A stretch of 64,000 bases of DNA from Bacillus infantis NRRL B-14911 (GTDB lineage: Bacteria > Bacillota > Bacilli > Bacillales > Cytobacillaceae), in the NCBI RefSeq assembly GCF_000473245.1, contig NC_022524.1:3186501-3250500 (forward strand), read 5' to 3'. The position numbers and the translations under genes were made by a program. Within the stretch, counting starts at the first letter, position 1. Each line of letters starts with the position of its first letter. The notes under the pieces were generated by a model. That model was given only the letters and a program-made list of their open reading frames with translations. It was not told where the DNA came from and made no database searches. Of this stretch, positions 41,659 to 50,674 are shown in pieces.

Positions 41659-41753
41659 AGTTTTTAGAAAATTAATTATTTTCATAATTAGTAGTATTTT
41701 ATAGTGTTAGATCCTGTTATTTCAAGTAAAAACACTAAGTTAATACTTATTCA
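41659..41753 (-). promoter_or_regulatory. artP promoter with CodY-like and ArgR/AhrC-like sites
   Basis: TTGAAA (41725-41720), 16-nt spacer, TATAAA (41703-41698). AGTTTTTAGAAAATT at 41659-41673 matches the CodY motif AATTTTCWGAAAATT at 13 of 15 positions. TGAATAAGTATTAA (minus strand, 41753-41740) matches the arginine-box half-consensus TGAATAWWWATTCA at most positions. The region is very AT-rich, so the second site is weaker evidence. Confidence 0.5.
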
Positions 41754-41895
41754 CTACAATGAATTTTAACACATATTAATATTTATGCAATAATATAATT
41801 AAATATAAATATATATTTTAATTATATTATTACTATTTAATAAAAGTTTTATAGCTTTTTTCCGGAGAAATCAGGGTTTGCCGGTTTACTGCACG

Positions 41896-41926
41896 AAAAA
41901 AAAAACCCCTGCGTTCAGCAGGGGTT
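41896..41926 (-). terminator. Terminator of brxB
   Basis: CCCCTGC pairs with GCAGGGG; on the minus strand ten T follow. It lies 15 nt after the brxB stop. Confidence 0.9.
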
Positions 41927-41940
41927 TTCTTGTATGATAC

Positions 41941-42378
41941 TTAAACTTCTTCGCAATATTTATCAAAAGCATCCTGAAGCTTTTGGACTACTGCCATTGG
42001 TTCGTGCCCTTCAATTTCATGACGCTCCACCATTGTAATAATTTCTCCGTCTTTCATAAGTGCGAAAGATGGTGATGATGGAGGGAATCCGGTAAAATAA
42101 GACCGCGCCTTTTCTGTCGCTTCCTTGTCCTGCCCCGCAAAGACCGTCACAAGCTGGTCAGGGCGCTTATCATAATGCAGAGAGTGAGCTGCAGCAGGGC
42201 GTGCAATCCCGCCGGCACAGCCGCAGACAGAATTGACCATTACAAGCGTCGTGCCTTTCTGGGACAGCGCATGATCAACATCCTCCGGAGTGGTGAGCTC
42301 TGTATATCCGGCTGCCACAATTTCCTGGCGGGCCTGGCGAACGACATCGTTCATAAACAAATTAAAATCCATATTCAT
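41941..42378 (-). CDS. brxB: Bacilliredoxin BrxB (YqiW)
   Basis: Thioredoxin-like protein (145 residues) that removes bacillithiol from S-bacillithiolated proteins after oxidative stress. The hallmark CGC active site is Cys52-Gly53-Cys54 ([10 protein letters not shown]), and the family C-terminus [15 protein letters not shown] is present. Its position upstream of artP matches YqiW in B. subtilis. It has its own promoter (42424-42453) and terminator. Confidence 0.93.
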   Translation of the reverse strand: MNMDFNLFMNDVVRQARQEIVAAGYTELTTPEDVDHALSQKGTTLVMVNSVCGCAGGIARPAAAHSLHYDKRPDQLVTVFAGQDKEATEKARSYFTGFPPSSPSFALMKDGEIITMVERHEIEGHEPMAVVQKLQDAFDKYCEEV

Positions 42379-42423
42379 TCTTTATCGCCCCTCATATAAA
42401 TAGTTAGACTTATATCTCTTCTA

Positions 42424-42453
42424 ATAATAGCAACTTCATGCTGCTTTTTTCAA
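42424..42453 (-). promoter_or_regulatory. Sigma-A promoter of brxB
   Basis: TTGAAA (42453-42448), 18-nt spacer, TATTAT (42429-42424). Confidence 0.55.
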
Positions 42454-42477
42454 TGCATTCAACTCAAAGAAGCCTGC

Positions 42478-42582
42478 TTAGGCCAAGTAACAATAAAATC
42501 CGCCCACTAAAATCCAATAAAATTCTAAAATAAAGTTTATTAGCCAGATATTGGGGAATGATAACAGTACAGCTAGATCCAT
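42478..42582 (-). CDS. Possible 34-residue membrane peptide
   Basis: A minus-strand frame ATG 42582 to TAA 42478 encodes MDLAVLLSFPNIWLINFILE followed by more aromatic and hydrophobic residues. It has no charged stretch apart from Asp2 and Glu20. AGGGAG lies 9 nt before the ATG. It sits between the meaB terminator and brxB. No homologue is known to me and a chance AT-rich frame cannot be excluded. Confidence 0.3.
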   Translation of the reverse strand: MDLAVLLSFPNIWLINFILEFYWILVGGFYCYLA

Positions 42583-42601
42583 ACCCCTAAACTCCCTAGA
42601 T

Positions 42602-42637
42602 ATGGCCGGTGTTCCGTTGAACACCGGCCGCTTTTTT
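42602..42637. terminator. Strong hairpin after meaB
   Basis: GGCCGGTGTTC (42604-42614) pairs with GAACACCGGCC (42619-42629). The run of six T is on the plus-strand side, so on the meaB strand the stem has no U tract. It may stabilise the meaB mRNA end or stop plus-strand transcripts. Confidence 0.6.
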
Positions 42638-43757
42638 ATTCTCTCGCCTCTTTAAAAAGAGCAAATAAATGCTCAACGGCAGAAGCAACCGTCCTTCCGC
42701 CGGAGATCACTTCATTTTCCATTTGCGGCAGCTCTTTTCTGACCTCTGGATGCTGGAAGAAGCTATATTGAAGCTGATCCATGATCATGCTGTTTATCCA
42801 TTCCTTCGACTGCTCCCGCCTTCTCTGGCTGAACACGCCGGAATGGGAGGCAGAGTCCTTAAAGCTTTTAATCTCTTCCCAAATTTCCAGGATGCCTTTG
42901 CCGGTCAGGGCAGAGCAGGCATGAGCTTTCGTTTCCCAGCCCTTTGTAGCCGGCTGAAGAAAATGGACAATGCGTGAATATTCTTCTCTTGTCTTCAATG
43001 CCTGGGGTTCATTAGCACCGTCTGCTTTATTGACGATGATGGCATCTGCAATTTCCATAATGCCTTTTTTCATCCCCTGGAGTTCATCTCCGGCCCCGGT
43101 CAGGACAAGCAGCATAAAGAAATCGACCATTTCCCTGACAATGATTTCGCTTTGGCCAACCCCGACTGTTTCAACAATAATCACATCATAGCCTGCCGCC
43201 TCGCACAAAAGCATGGTCTCCCGGGTTTTCCGGTGCACGCCGCCAAGCTTGCCACCTGCAGCTGATGGCCTGATAAAGGCATTTGGATTTCTCGAGAGAT
43301 TTTCCATCCGCGTTTTATCGCCAAGAATGCTTCCGCCGCTGATGCTTGAGCTCGGGTCGACAGCCAGCACTGCCACTGAATGCCCTTGCCCGCAAAGAAG
43401 GCTCCCAAACGCCTCGATAAAGGTGCTCTTTCCTGCCCCGGGCACTCCAGTAATGCCGATTCTGATCGAATTGCCGGTGTGGGGAAGAACCTCCTGCAGC
43501 AATTCCTGAGCAGTTCTGAAATGGCGCTCTGCATTGCTCTCAACCAGCGTGATTGCTTTTGCCAGAAGGCTCCTGTTTCCTGAAAGGATCCCCTTCTTCA
43601 GCTCATCCGCCGACAGATGGTCCGACTTCTTTTTTTGGAATTTCGGGCCCTTCTGTACAAAAGGCTGGGGAGCAGCCATCTCCTTCCCCTCACGAAGGGA
43701 AGTGGAGAAAAGGTCTGGCGGCCTGCCATCATGCCAGCTCGGCTTCTTGTCCTTCAT
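42636..43757 (-). CDS. meaB: Methylmalonyl-CoA mutase-associated GTPase MeaB
   Basis: G3E-family GTPase chaperone that loads adenosylcobalamin into methylmalonyl-CoA mutase and protects it. The 373-residue protein has Walker A GVPGAGKSTFIE (about 104-115), DPSSSISGGSILGDKTRM (switch region), ETVGVGQSE (Walker B region) and NKAD (base specificity). The N-terminal 50 residues are charged and variable. It overlaps the mutase gene by 1 nt (TAATG), so it is co-transcribed and coupled. Confidence 0.93.
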   Translation of the reverse strand: MKDKKPSWHDGRPPDLFSTSLREGKEMAAPQPFVQKGPKFQKKKSDHLSADELKKGILSGNRSLLAKAITLVESNAERHFRTAQELLQEVLPHTGNSIRIGITGVPGAGKSTFIEAFGSLLCGQGHSVAVLAVDPSSSISGGSILGDKTRMENLSRNPNAFIRPSAAGGKLGGVHRKTRETMLLCEAAGYDVIIVETVGVGQSEIIVREMVDFFMLLVLTGAGDELQGMKKGIMEIADAIIVNKADGANEPQALKTREEYSRIVHFLQPATKGWETKAHACSALTGKGILEIWEEIKSFKDSASHSGVFSQRRREQSKEWINSMIMDQLQYSFFQHPEVRKELPQMENEVISGGRTVASAVEHLFALFKEARE

Positions 43758-45952
43758 TATTCAGCCACTTCCTCATAGCCAAGCTTTCTGTAAATCTCCT
43801 GCACGACTTTCTGGGCAGCGGCAGGAATGACCGTCCCAGGCCCAAAAATGGCGGATGCCCCGTTATCGTATAAATATTGATAATCCTGAGCTGGTATCAC
43901 TCCCCCGATAATGACGAGTATATCCTCCCTGCCCAGCTTTTTTAGCTCTTCAACCAGCTGTGGAAGAAGTGTTTTATGGCCGGCTGCAAGCGAGCTCATG
44001 CCAATCACATGAACATCATTCTCCACTGCCTGAAGAGCTGTTTCAGCCGGAGTCTGGAAAAGCGGTCCGATATCCACATCAAAGCCCAAGTCTGCAAATG
44101 CCGTGGCAATTACCTTCGCTCCCCTGTCATGGCCATCCTGGCCCATCTTGGCAATAAGGATTCTCGGGCGCCTTCCTTCATTTTCAAGAAACCCGTCCGT
44201 AAGGCTCTTCACCTCGGCAATTTCTTCTTCATTGGTAAAAGCAGAACTGTACACGCCGCTGATAGAACGAATGACTGCTTTATGGCGCCTCGCTGACTTT
44301 TCGATAGCAAAAGAAATCTCCCCAAGAGTCGCTCTGGCCCTGGCAGCCTTCACGGCAAGATCTAAAAGGTTCCCTTCTCCTGTATCTGCAGCTTTCGCCA
44401 GGGCTTCAAGCGCCGCGGCAGCTTTTTCACTGTCCCTTGTGTTCTTCAGCTTTTCAAGCTTATCCAATTGCTTAAGCCTTACGGCTGTATTATCAATATC
44501 AAGTATGTCGATCGGGTCTTCTTTTTCAAGCCTGTATTTATTCACTCCGACAATGGTTTCTTTCCTGCTGTCAATCTGGGCCTGCCTCCTGGCAGCCGCT
44601 TCTTCAATCCTCATTTTCGGAAGACCGGTTTCAATAGCTTTGGCCATGCCTCCAAGGCTCTCAATCTCTTCAATATGCTGCCACGCCTTTTGGATCAGCT
44701 CATTGGTCAAAGATTCTACATAATAAGATCCTCCCCATGGGTCGATCACATCCGTGATGCCTGTCTCTTCCTGCAGGTAGAGCTGGGTATTGCGGGCAAT
44801 CCTTGCGGAAAAATCAGTCGGGAGCGCGATGGCTTCATCCAGTGCGTTCGTATGAAGCGACTGGGTATGCCCCATCGCCGCAGCATGGGCTTCTATCAGC
44901 GTCCTTGTTACGTTATTGAATGGATCCTGCTCTGTGAGGCTCCACCCCGATGTTTGGGAATGCGTCCGCAAAGCCATGGATTTCGGATTTTGCGGGTCGA
45001 AGGATTTCATCATTTTCGCCCAGATATACCTTGCCGCCCGCATTTTTGCCACTTCCATAAAATAGTTCATCCCAATTGCCCAAAAGAAGGAGAGCCGAGG
45101 GGCAAAAGAGTCAATGCCGATTCCGGCCTTCAGCCCGGTCCTGACATATTCAAGCCCGTCTGCAAGCGTATAGGCGAGCTCAATGTCTGCAGGTGCTCCC
45201 GCCTCCTGCATATGGTAGCCTGATATACTGATAGAGTTGAACTTTGGCATATACTGGGATGTATATTCAAAGATATCCGCAATGATCTTCATCGACATGT
45301 CAGGCGGATAGATATATGTATTGCGGACCATATATTCCTTAAGGATATCGTTCTGGATCGTGCCTGACAGTTTTTCCTGGCTCACACCCTGCTCCTCGGC
45401 CGTTACAATAAAGAATGCCATAACAGGCAGGACAGCACCGTTCATCGTCATCGACACAGACATCTGGTCAAGCGGAATCCCGTCAAACAGGGTCTTCATG
45501 TCAATGATTGAATCAATGGCCACCCCCGCTTTTCCTACATCCCCCACCACCCGCGGATGATCAGAATCATAGCCGCGGTGTGTAGCCAGGTCAAAAGCAA
45601 CCGATAGTCCTTTTTGCCCCATGGCCAGGTTTCTGCGGTAAAACTGATTGCTTTCTTCTGCTGTTGAAAAGCCGGCATACTGGCGGACTGTCCATGGCCT
45701 GTTGACATACATGGTCGCATAGGGACCCCTTGTGTACGGAGGAAGGCCGGGCTTATCATCCAGATGGTCCAGTCCTTTAATATCCGATTCCGTATACAGC
45801 GGCTTGATCCCAATATGTTCATTGGTCTCGAACCGCAGGCTGCCGGCATCCCCTCCAGCCAGCCTGCCGGCCTCCTGCTTCCACTCATATTCCGCTTCCT
45901 TTTGGCTTGCGCCGAACAAACTGATGCTCTTGAAATCCGGTTTGTTAGCCAT
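43757..45952 (-). CDS. mutB: Methylmalonyl-CoA mutase, large (alpha) subunit
   Basis: Adenosylcobalamin-dependent isomerase converting (R)-methylmalonyl-CoA to succinyl-CoA. The 731 residues comprise the substrate TIM barrel (N-terminal two thirds; [18 protein letters not shown] is a family signature) and the B12 domain at the C-terminus with D606-x-H608-x-x-G611 ([10 protein letters not shown]), where His608 is the lower cobalt ligand, plus the SSLAAGH and GGVIP segments. It overlaps mutA by 8 nt and meaB by 1 nt. Confidence 0.96.
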   Translation of the reverse strand: MANKPDFKSISLFGASQKEAEYEWKQEAGRLAGGDAGSLRFETNEHIGIKPLYTESDIKGLDHLDDKPGLPPYTRGPYATMYVNRPWTVRQYAGFSTAEESNQFYRRNLAMGQKGLSVAFDLATHRGYDSDHPRVVGDVGKAGVAIDSIIDMKTLFDGIPLDQMSVSMTMNGAVLPVMAFFIVTAEEQGVSQEKLSGTIQNDILKEYMVRNTYIYPPDMSMKIIADIFEYTSQYMPKFNSISISGYHMQEAGAPADIELAYTLADGLEYVRTGLKAGIGIDSFAPRLSFFWAIGMNYFMEVAKMRAARYIWAKMMKSFDPQNPKSMALRTHSQTSGWSLTEQDPFNNVTRTLIEAHAAAMGHTQSLHTNALDEAIALPTDFSARIARNTQLYLQEETGITDVIDPWGGSYYVESLTNELIQKAWQHIEEIESLGGMAKAIETGLPKMRIEEAAARRQAQIDSRKETIVGVNKYRLEKEDPIDILDIDNTAVRLKQLDKLEKLKNTRDSEKAAAALEALAKAADTGEGNLLDLAVKAARARATLGEISFAIEKSARRHKAVIRSISGVYSSAFTNEEEIAEVKSLTDGFLENEGRRPRILIAKMGQDGHDRGAKVIATAFADLGFDVDIGPLFQTPAETALQAVENDVHVIGMSSLAAGHKTLLPQLVEELKKLGREDILVIIGGVIPAQDYQYLYDNGASAIFGPGTVIPAAAQKVVQEIYRKLGYEEVAE

Positions 45953-47804
45953 TCATTTTCACCTCTGTTTCTTCTAGCAGCTTTCCAAGAATTGAACAGA
46001 CATTGCTCTTGGCAGTTATGAAGTCATGAATGCCAAGCTCCCTCCATTCTTCCGCCGGTGAATCGGGATGCCCCGCAAGGTAAACAACCGATTCCGGATA
46101 CCTCTCCTTTAATTCTCTTAGCAGCTGTTTGCCAGCCGTCTCATACTGCTGATTGGTTCCGCAAATACAATAGCAGGTATAATCCCTTTTCAGGAGCGCT
46201 TCTGCATCAGGGAATCCACTGACACCCGGGCTGTGTTCAGCAGCAATTCCCCCGGCAGCGAAAAAGCCGGCAGCAAAGTCGGTTCTTGTTTTATGCTCCT
46301 TTAATTCCCCGAGTGAAATCAGCCCCGCCTGCAATTGCCCGCCGCCGCGTCTCAATTCCTGGGCCTTTGTCCTGATATTCTCAAATGTGGCTGATAGCCT
46401 CTCCTGGTGAAGCGGCCTAATTGTCCAGCCGGAGTTAGCCCCCTCTTTAAGCCTGCCTCCCCTGTCAGGCAGCTTATCCTCAAGATTCGCATAAACATTT
46501 GTGCCAATTATACTTTTCTTCCTCGTCTCGGCATCATGCTTCTTTTTCTCCAGGATTTCTCTTGTCTGCTCCTGGATCCATCCTTTCTCCAGCGCATCAG
46601 CCATGCCGCCGAAGGATTCAATCTGAAGGAAGATATCCCACGCTTTTTCCGCCAGTTCATTTGTCAGGCTTTCAATATACCAGGATCCCCCTGAAGGGTC
46701 TGCCACCTTCAGAAGATGCGCCTCTTCTCTGAGAAGCAGCTGTATATTGCGGGCAAGCCGCTGCGAAAAAGATCCTGAACTCCCCAAAACTTCATCAAAT
46801 GCTCTCACCTGCAGGTACTGGACTCCTCCAATCACCGCGGCAAAAGCTTCATTTCCTGACCGAAGCAGATTGACATAAGGATCAGCCATCGTTTTTGTGA
46901 AATACGATGTTTCTGCTGCAATGACCATTTTTTGCATGTCTTTTGGTGCTCCGAAGGCAGCTGCGATTTTCCCCCATATAATTCTGGCGGCCCTCAGCTT
47001 GGCAATCTCCATAAAGAAGTTTCCGCCTGACGCGAAGCTGAAAACCAATTTTGAAAGTATATCCTCCAGGGAAAGATGGCGGTCCAAAAGTCTGCTCACA
47101 TGCTCTGTCGCTGCAGCGGCTGCAGCTGCCACTTCAAGCGCAGCATGGGCTCCCCCATTATGATAAGGGACAGCATCGGCAAGAATCGTCCTAAGCTTCG
47201 GCATCTCAGCCCCCGCTTTCTCCAATGTAACCGCCCAATCATCATAAAGCCCTTCCACCATTTGATCTCCTGGAAGACCCTCTGATGCAGCTTCAGCCAG
47301 CGGGTCCCTTCCTATATAACCGTGTATCTCCTTAGATTGCGGCAGGTTTTCCAGAACAGCAAGCATGCTGGATTGGCTGCCCGCAGCATTGATGGCAAAA
47401 GGGTATTCTCTATGTGCTCCATCCAGTATTCCCGCAAAGCTTTCAAGGAAATGCTCTTCAACAGGAAGAACAATAGCATTCTGGCCATTCTCCAGCGCCC
47501 GCTTTAACTCCTGCTTCAGGTCTTCTGCAGTTTCTCCGGAAATCCTTTGGGCAATTTTCCAATCAGCTTTGCTGTAGCCGAGAGGTTCAATGCCCCGCCG
47601 GAAATCCTCCTGCCCCGGATATTGCGATTTTGGAGTAAGGGCTGATGTTTCTGCAGAATAAAGCGGTTTCAATTTTATGTTTTCATATGTAAGCCGGTCT
47701 AATGACTCTGCCGCCCTTCCTTTTAAAGCGGATTCTGCTGCCCGCTTCCAATCTTCCATCGTTTTTTCGGGAAATGATATTTTCTCCATCTCTTGATAAC
47801 TCAT
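45945..47804 (-). CDS. mutA: Methylmalonyl-CoA mutase, small (beta) subunit
   Basis: Structural partner of MutB, 619 residues from the chosen start, with the mutase barrel pattern ([59 protein letters not shown]) but no His-containing B12 motif, as expected for the inactive subunit. I choose ATG 47804 ([14 protein letters not shown]). The strong Shine-Dalgarno GGGAGGAGGG lies 26 nt upstream but is brought to about 8 nt by a hairpin (GCTGCT/AGCAGC). A start at 47858 would place that Shine-Dalgarno inside the gene. Confidence 0.9.
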   Translation of the reverse strand: MSYQEMEKISFPEKTMEDWKRAAESALKGRAAESLDRLTYENIKLKPLYSAETSALTPKSQYPGQEDFRRGIEPLGYSKADWKIAQRISGETAEDLKQELKRALENGQNAIVLPVEEHFLESFAGILDGAHREYPFAINAAGSQSSMLAVLENLPQSKEIHGYIGRDPLAEAASEGLPGDQMVEGLYDDWAVTLEKAGAEMPKLRTILADAVPYHNGGAHAALEVAAAAAAATEHVSRLLDRHLSLEDILSKLVFSFASGGNFFMEIAKLRAARIIWGKIAAAFGAPKDMQKMVIAAETSYFTKTMADPYVNLLRSGNEAFAAVIGGVQYLQVRAFDEVLGSSGSFSQRLARNIQLLLREEAHLLKVADPSGGSWYIESLTNELAEKAWDIFLQIESFGGMADALEKGWIQEQTREILEKKKHDAETRKKSIIGTNVYANLEDKLPDRGGRLKEGANSGWTIRPLHQERLSATFENIRTKAQELRRGGGQLQAGLISLGELKEHKTRTDFAAGFFAAGGIAAEHSPGVSGFPDAEALLKRDYTCYCICGTNQQYETAGKQLLRELKERYPESVVYLAGHPDSPAEEWRELGIHDFITAKSNVCSILGKLLEETEVKMNG

Positions 47805-47839
47805 AGAACGCTGCTTGTGACAGCAGCTTCCCTCCTCCC
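47805..47839 (-). promoter_or_regulatory. mutA ribosome site with a hairpin between Shine-Dalgarno and start
   Basis: On the minus strand: GGGAGGAGGGAA, then GCTGCT-GTCACA-AGCAGC (47827-47810), then GTTCT and ATG 47804. Folding the stem shortens the spacing from 26 to about 8 nt. Confidence 0.55.
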
Positions 47840-47883
47840 AGGAACTGAAATTCATCAATATTCTAAATTATTTTTCTAATATT

Positions 47884-47912
47884 ATTGTAGTATACAAGAG
47901 CTAAACTGGCAA
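47884..47912 (-). promoter_or_regulatory. Sigma-A promoter of mutA-mutB-meaB
   Basis: TTGCCA (47912-47907), 17-nt spacer, TACAAT (47889-47884). Confidence 0.65.
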
Positions 47913-47950
47913 CGAAGGACAAAGGACGTTCTCCCTTTTCAAATAAAGCC

Positions 47951-47988
47951 AAAAAACGCTGCAGCTTGATTAAACTGCAGCGCCTTTC
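47951..47988 (-). terminator. Terminator of the bkd operon
   Basis: CGCTGCAG (47957-47964) pairs with CTGCAGCG (47975-47982); TTTTTT follows on the minus strand, 13 nt after the bfmBB stop. Confidence 0.9.
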
Positions 47989-47995
47989 GTTCTTC

Positions 47996-49300
47996 TTAAT
48001 ACACAGATGTATTTTCTTTTGATGTGTTCTCAAGTATCTCTTTAACCCTCTGCAGAAACCGTCCGCACACAAGGCCATCAAGGACACGGTGGTCCAGCGA
48101 CATACAAAGGTTGACCATATCCCGGACTGCGATCATGCCATTGTTCATGACGACCGGGCGCTTAACAATCGATTCAACCTGCAGGATTGCAGCCTGAGGA
48201 TAGTTGATGATGCCCATTGACTGGACAGACCCAAATGAGCCGGTATTATTGACTGTGAATGTGCCGCCCTGCATTTCTGCTGAAGTCAGCTTGCCGCTCC
48301 GCACTTTGCCGGCAAGCTCTGCGATTTCACGGCCGATGCCTTTGATCGTTTTTTCATCAGCATGCTTGATTACTGGCACAAAAAGCGCATCGTCTGTTGC
48401 GACTGCAATGGAGATATTAATATCTTTTTTCTGGATGATCTTGTCCCCTGCCCACATTGAATTAATCTGCGGATATTCCTTAAGGGCCTGGGCTACTGCT
48501 TTGACAAAGAATGCAAAGAAAGTCAGGTTGAATCCTTCCTTTGTTTTGAATTCATTTTTGATGGAGTTGCGGTAGTCGACAAGATTCGTAACATCCACTT
48601 CCATCATTGTCCACGCATGCGGTGCTTCATGCTTGCTTCGGAGCATATTTGCGGCAATTGCCTTACGGACACCTGTTACCGGAATTTCTATATCACCAGG
48701 CACGACTGGAACATTCGGCGCAGCAGCTGGCTGCTTTGCTGCCGGCTCAGCTTGAACCTGAGTCTGTGCAGCAGGCTCTTGTGCCTTCTGTGAGGCTGCC
48801 GGCTCTTCCTGCCTTGCCTCAGCCTGAGGAATATCCCCTGAATCAATCAGCTTCTGGAGATCCTTCCTTGTAATGCGGCCTCCTGCACCTGTTCCGTTCA
48901 CCAGGTTCAGGTCGATGCCGTGCTCTTGGGAGAGCTTTAGCACTGCAGGCGAATATCTTGCCTTGGATGGACTGCTTTCTTCCAGCTTTGTTTCTGAAGA
49001 TGCCGCTTTTTCTTCTGTCTTGAAATTCTCTTTTCCAGCTGCCTCGTCAGTATTCCCGCCTTCAACCTCAATCGTCAGGATCACTTCACCCACTGCAAGT
49101 GTGTCTCCCTCCCCGGCAATCAGTTCTTTTATTACACCGGTAAAAGAAGATGGGACTTCTGCATTCACTTTATCTGTCATGACCTCAGCTAAAGGGTCGT
49201 ATTTATTTACTGTATCGCCGACAGAAACAAGCCACTTGGAGATGGTGCCCTCTGTCACACTCTCACCAAGCTGCGGCATTTTTATTTGTTCAATAGCCAA
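47996..49300 (-). CDS. bfmBB: Branched-chain 2-oxoacid dehydrogenase E2 (dihydrolipoyl acyltransferase)
   Basis: Core of the branched-chain keto-acid dehydrogenase complex, 434 residues. Domains in order: lipoyl domain with Lys44 (MTDKVNAEV), an Ala/Pro/Glu/Gln linker, the E1/E3-binding domain (about 112-146, YSPAVLKLSQEHGIDLNLV), a second Ala/Pro-rich linker (about 150-195), and the acyltransferase domain ending with His404-x-x-x-Asp408-Gly (DHRVLDG). It is the last gene of the operon; about 380 bp of dispersed repeats separate it from the E1-beta gene. Confidence 0.95.
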   Translation of the reverse strand: MAIEQIKMPQLGESVTEGTISKWLVSVGDTVNKYDPLAEVMTDKVNAEVPSSFTGVIKELIAGEGDTLAVGEVILTIEVEGGNTDEAAGKENFKTEEKAASSETKLEESSPSKARYSPAVLKLSQEHGIDLNLVNGTGAGGRITRKDLQKLIDSGDIPQAEARQEEPAASQKAQEPAAQTQVQAEPAAKQPAAAPNVPVVPGDIEIPVTGVRKAIAANMLRSKHEAPHAWTMMEVDVTNLVDYRNSIKNEFKTKEGFNLTFFAFFVKAVAQALKEYPQINSMWAGDKIIQKKDINISIAVATDDALFVPVIKHADEKTIKGIGREIAELAGKVRSGKLTSAEMQGGTFTVNNTGSFGSVQSMGIINYPQAAILQVESIVKRPVVMNNGMIAVRDMVNLCMSLDHRVLDGLVCGRFLQRVKEILENTSKENTSVY

Positions 49301-49329
49301 TTGGCATACCCTCCATTGCTATAGATATT

Positions 49330-49681
49330 TTATGGGCGGCGCTGCTAAGGCAGCGCCCTCCGCTTTTCTTACTGTCCAGCTCCGGCTCCTAGGTACTCGA
49401 GTCATAACCCAATCAGGCCAGAAGGTTAAAGAACAACCTTCCGTCCTGCTCGTCTTATGCTGGGCCCGCAGGACGCGGGTCATGCAGGCGTTGCCACAGG
49501 ACGTGGCGTTTTTAGCCTGCGTTCCTTAATTCTGAACAGTCGCCTCCGCTTTTCTTACTGTCCAGCTCCGGCTCCTAGGTGCTCGAGTCATAAGCCATTC
49601 AGGCCAGAAGGTTAAAGAACAACCTTCCGTCCTGCTCGTCTTATGCTTGTCGCACCTGAACAGTCGCCTCCGCTTTTCTTA
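49330..49681 (-). repeat. Dispersed hairpin repeats, copies D1 and D2 plus stub, inside the bkd operon
   Basis: Read on the minus strand, the 15-bp end TAAGAAAAGCGGAGG occurs at 49681, 49557 and 49371. D2 (49681-49558): AGGTGC...CATAAG...loop GTTCTTT (49620-49614)...CTTATG...GCACCT. D1 (49557-49372) has the two small hairpins (GCAGGC/GCCTGC around GCCAC-GTCCT-GTGGC; CCCGC-GTCCT-GCGGG) before the long stem with loop GTTCTTT (49434-49428). The stub forms GGCGCTGC-CTTA-GCAGCGCC. The first TAA is the stop codon of bfmBAB. Confidence 0.9.
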
Positions 49682-50662
49682 GTACTCAGCGAGTTCTCTC
49701 ATGGCTTTTTCTACTTTGTCAGGGTTGACCATGAAGTATTTTTCCATCGTTGGCGCATATGGCATTGCCGGGATATCAGGCCCTGCAAGGCGCTTGATTG
49801 GCGCGTCAAGTTCAAACAGGCAGTTTTCGGCGATAATGGCAGACACTTCGCTCATAATGCTTCCTTCTAAATTATCTTCTGTAAGGAGAAGCACTTTTCC
49901 TGTTTTGGAAGCAGCTTCAATGATTGCTTCCTTATCAAGCGGATAAACAGTCCTCAAATCAAGGATATGTGCAGAAATGCCATCCTTCGCAAGTCTCTCT
50001 GCAGCCTGGAGGGCAAAGTGAACACAAAGGCCATAAGTGATGACTGTGATGTCTTCGCCTTCCCTCTTCACATCTGCCTTGCCGATTGGAAGCACATAAT
50101 CATCATCTGGGACTTCGCCCTTGATCAGGCGGTATGCCCGCTTATGCTCGAAGAACAGGACCGGATCTTCATCCCGGATAGCTGCCTTCAGCAGCCCTTT
50201 TACATCATAAGGAGTAGAAGGCATGACAATCTTCAGTCCTGGCTGATTGGCAAATACGGCTTCAACTGACTGGGAATGGTAAAGGGCACCATGGACTCCC
50301 CCGCCGTATGGGGCACGGATGACCATCGGGCAGTTCCAGTCATTGTTTGAACGGTAGCGGATCTTGGCAGCTTCCGAAATGATCTGGTTAACGGCAGGCA
50401 TGATGAAATCGGCAAATTGCATTTCTGCAATCGGGCGCATTCCGTACATCGCTGCACCAATTCCAACACCCGCGATGGCAGATTCAGCAAGCGGGGTATC
50501 GATTACGCGTTCCTCGCCAAATTTTTCATACAGGCCTTGAGTCGCTTTAAATACTCCGCCTTTTTTCCCAACGTCTTCCCCTAGAACAAATACTTTTGAA
50601 TCTCTTTCCATTTCTTCGCGGATTGCCATAGTTACGGCATCAATATAAGAAATTACAGCCAT
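49679..50662 (-). CDS. bfmBAB: Branched-chain 2-oxoacid dehydrogenase E1, beta subunit
   Basis: The 327-residue beta chain of the thiamine-diphosphate decarboxylase. The transketolase-like pyrimidine-binding half (LGEDVGKKGGVFKATQGL, catalytic-site Glu in TPLAESAIAGVGIGAA) and the C-terminal half (LLLTEDNLEGSIMSEV) are complete. It follows the alpha gene by 12 nt. Its TAA stop (49681-49679) is also the start of repeat copy D2, so the terminal sequence EYAE of normal relatives may have been cut or replaced here (the protein ends ...MRELAEY). Confidence 0.94.
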   Translation of the reverse strand: MAVISYIDAVTMAIREEMERDSKVFVLGEDVGKKGGVFKATQGLYEKFGEERVIDTPLAESAIAGVGIGAAMYGMRPIAEMQFADFIMPAVNQIISEAAKIRYRSNNDWNCPMVIRAPYGGGVHGALYHSQSVEAVFANQPGLKIVMPSTPYDVKGLLKAAIRDEDPVLFFEHKRAYRLIKGEVPDDDYVLPIGKADVKREGEDITVITYGLCVHFALQAAERLAKDGISAHILDLRTVYPLDKEAIIEAASKTGKVLLLTEDNLEGSIMSEVSAIIAENCLFELDAPIKRLAGPDIPAMPYAPTMEKYFMVNPDKVEKAMRELAEY

Positions 50663-50674
50663 TTTCTTTCCCCC

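Noticed and set aside
44468-45223. 251-codon open frame antisense to mutB
   Set aside because: Shadow of the mutase gene in GC-balanced coding sequence, without start signals.
49330-49681. Insertion sequence or transposon in the bkd operon
   Set aside because: No transposase frame and no target-site duplication are visible; the sequence is fully accounted for by the hairpin repeats.
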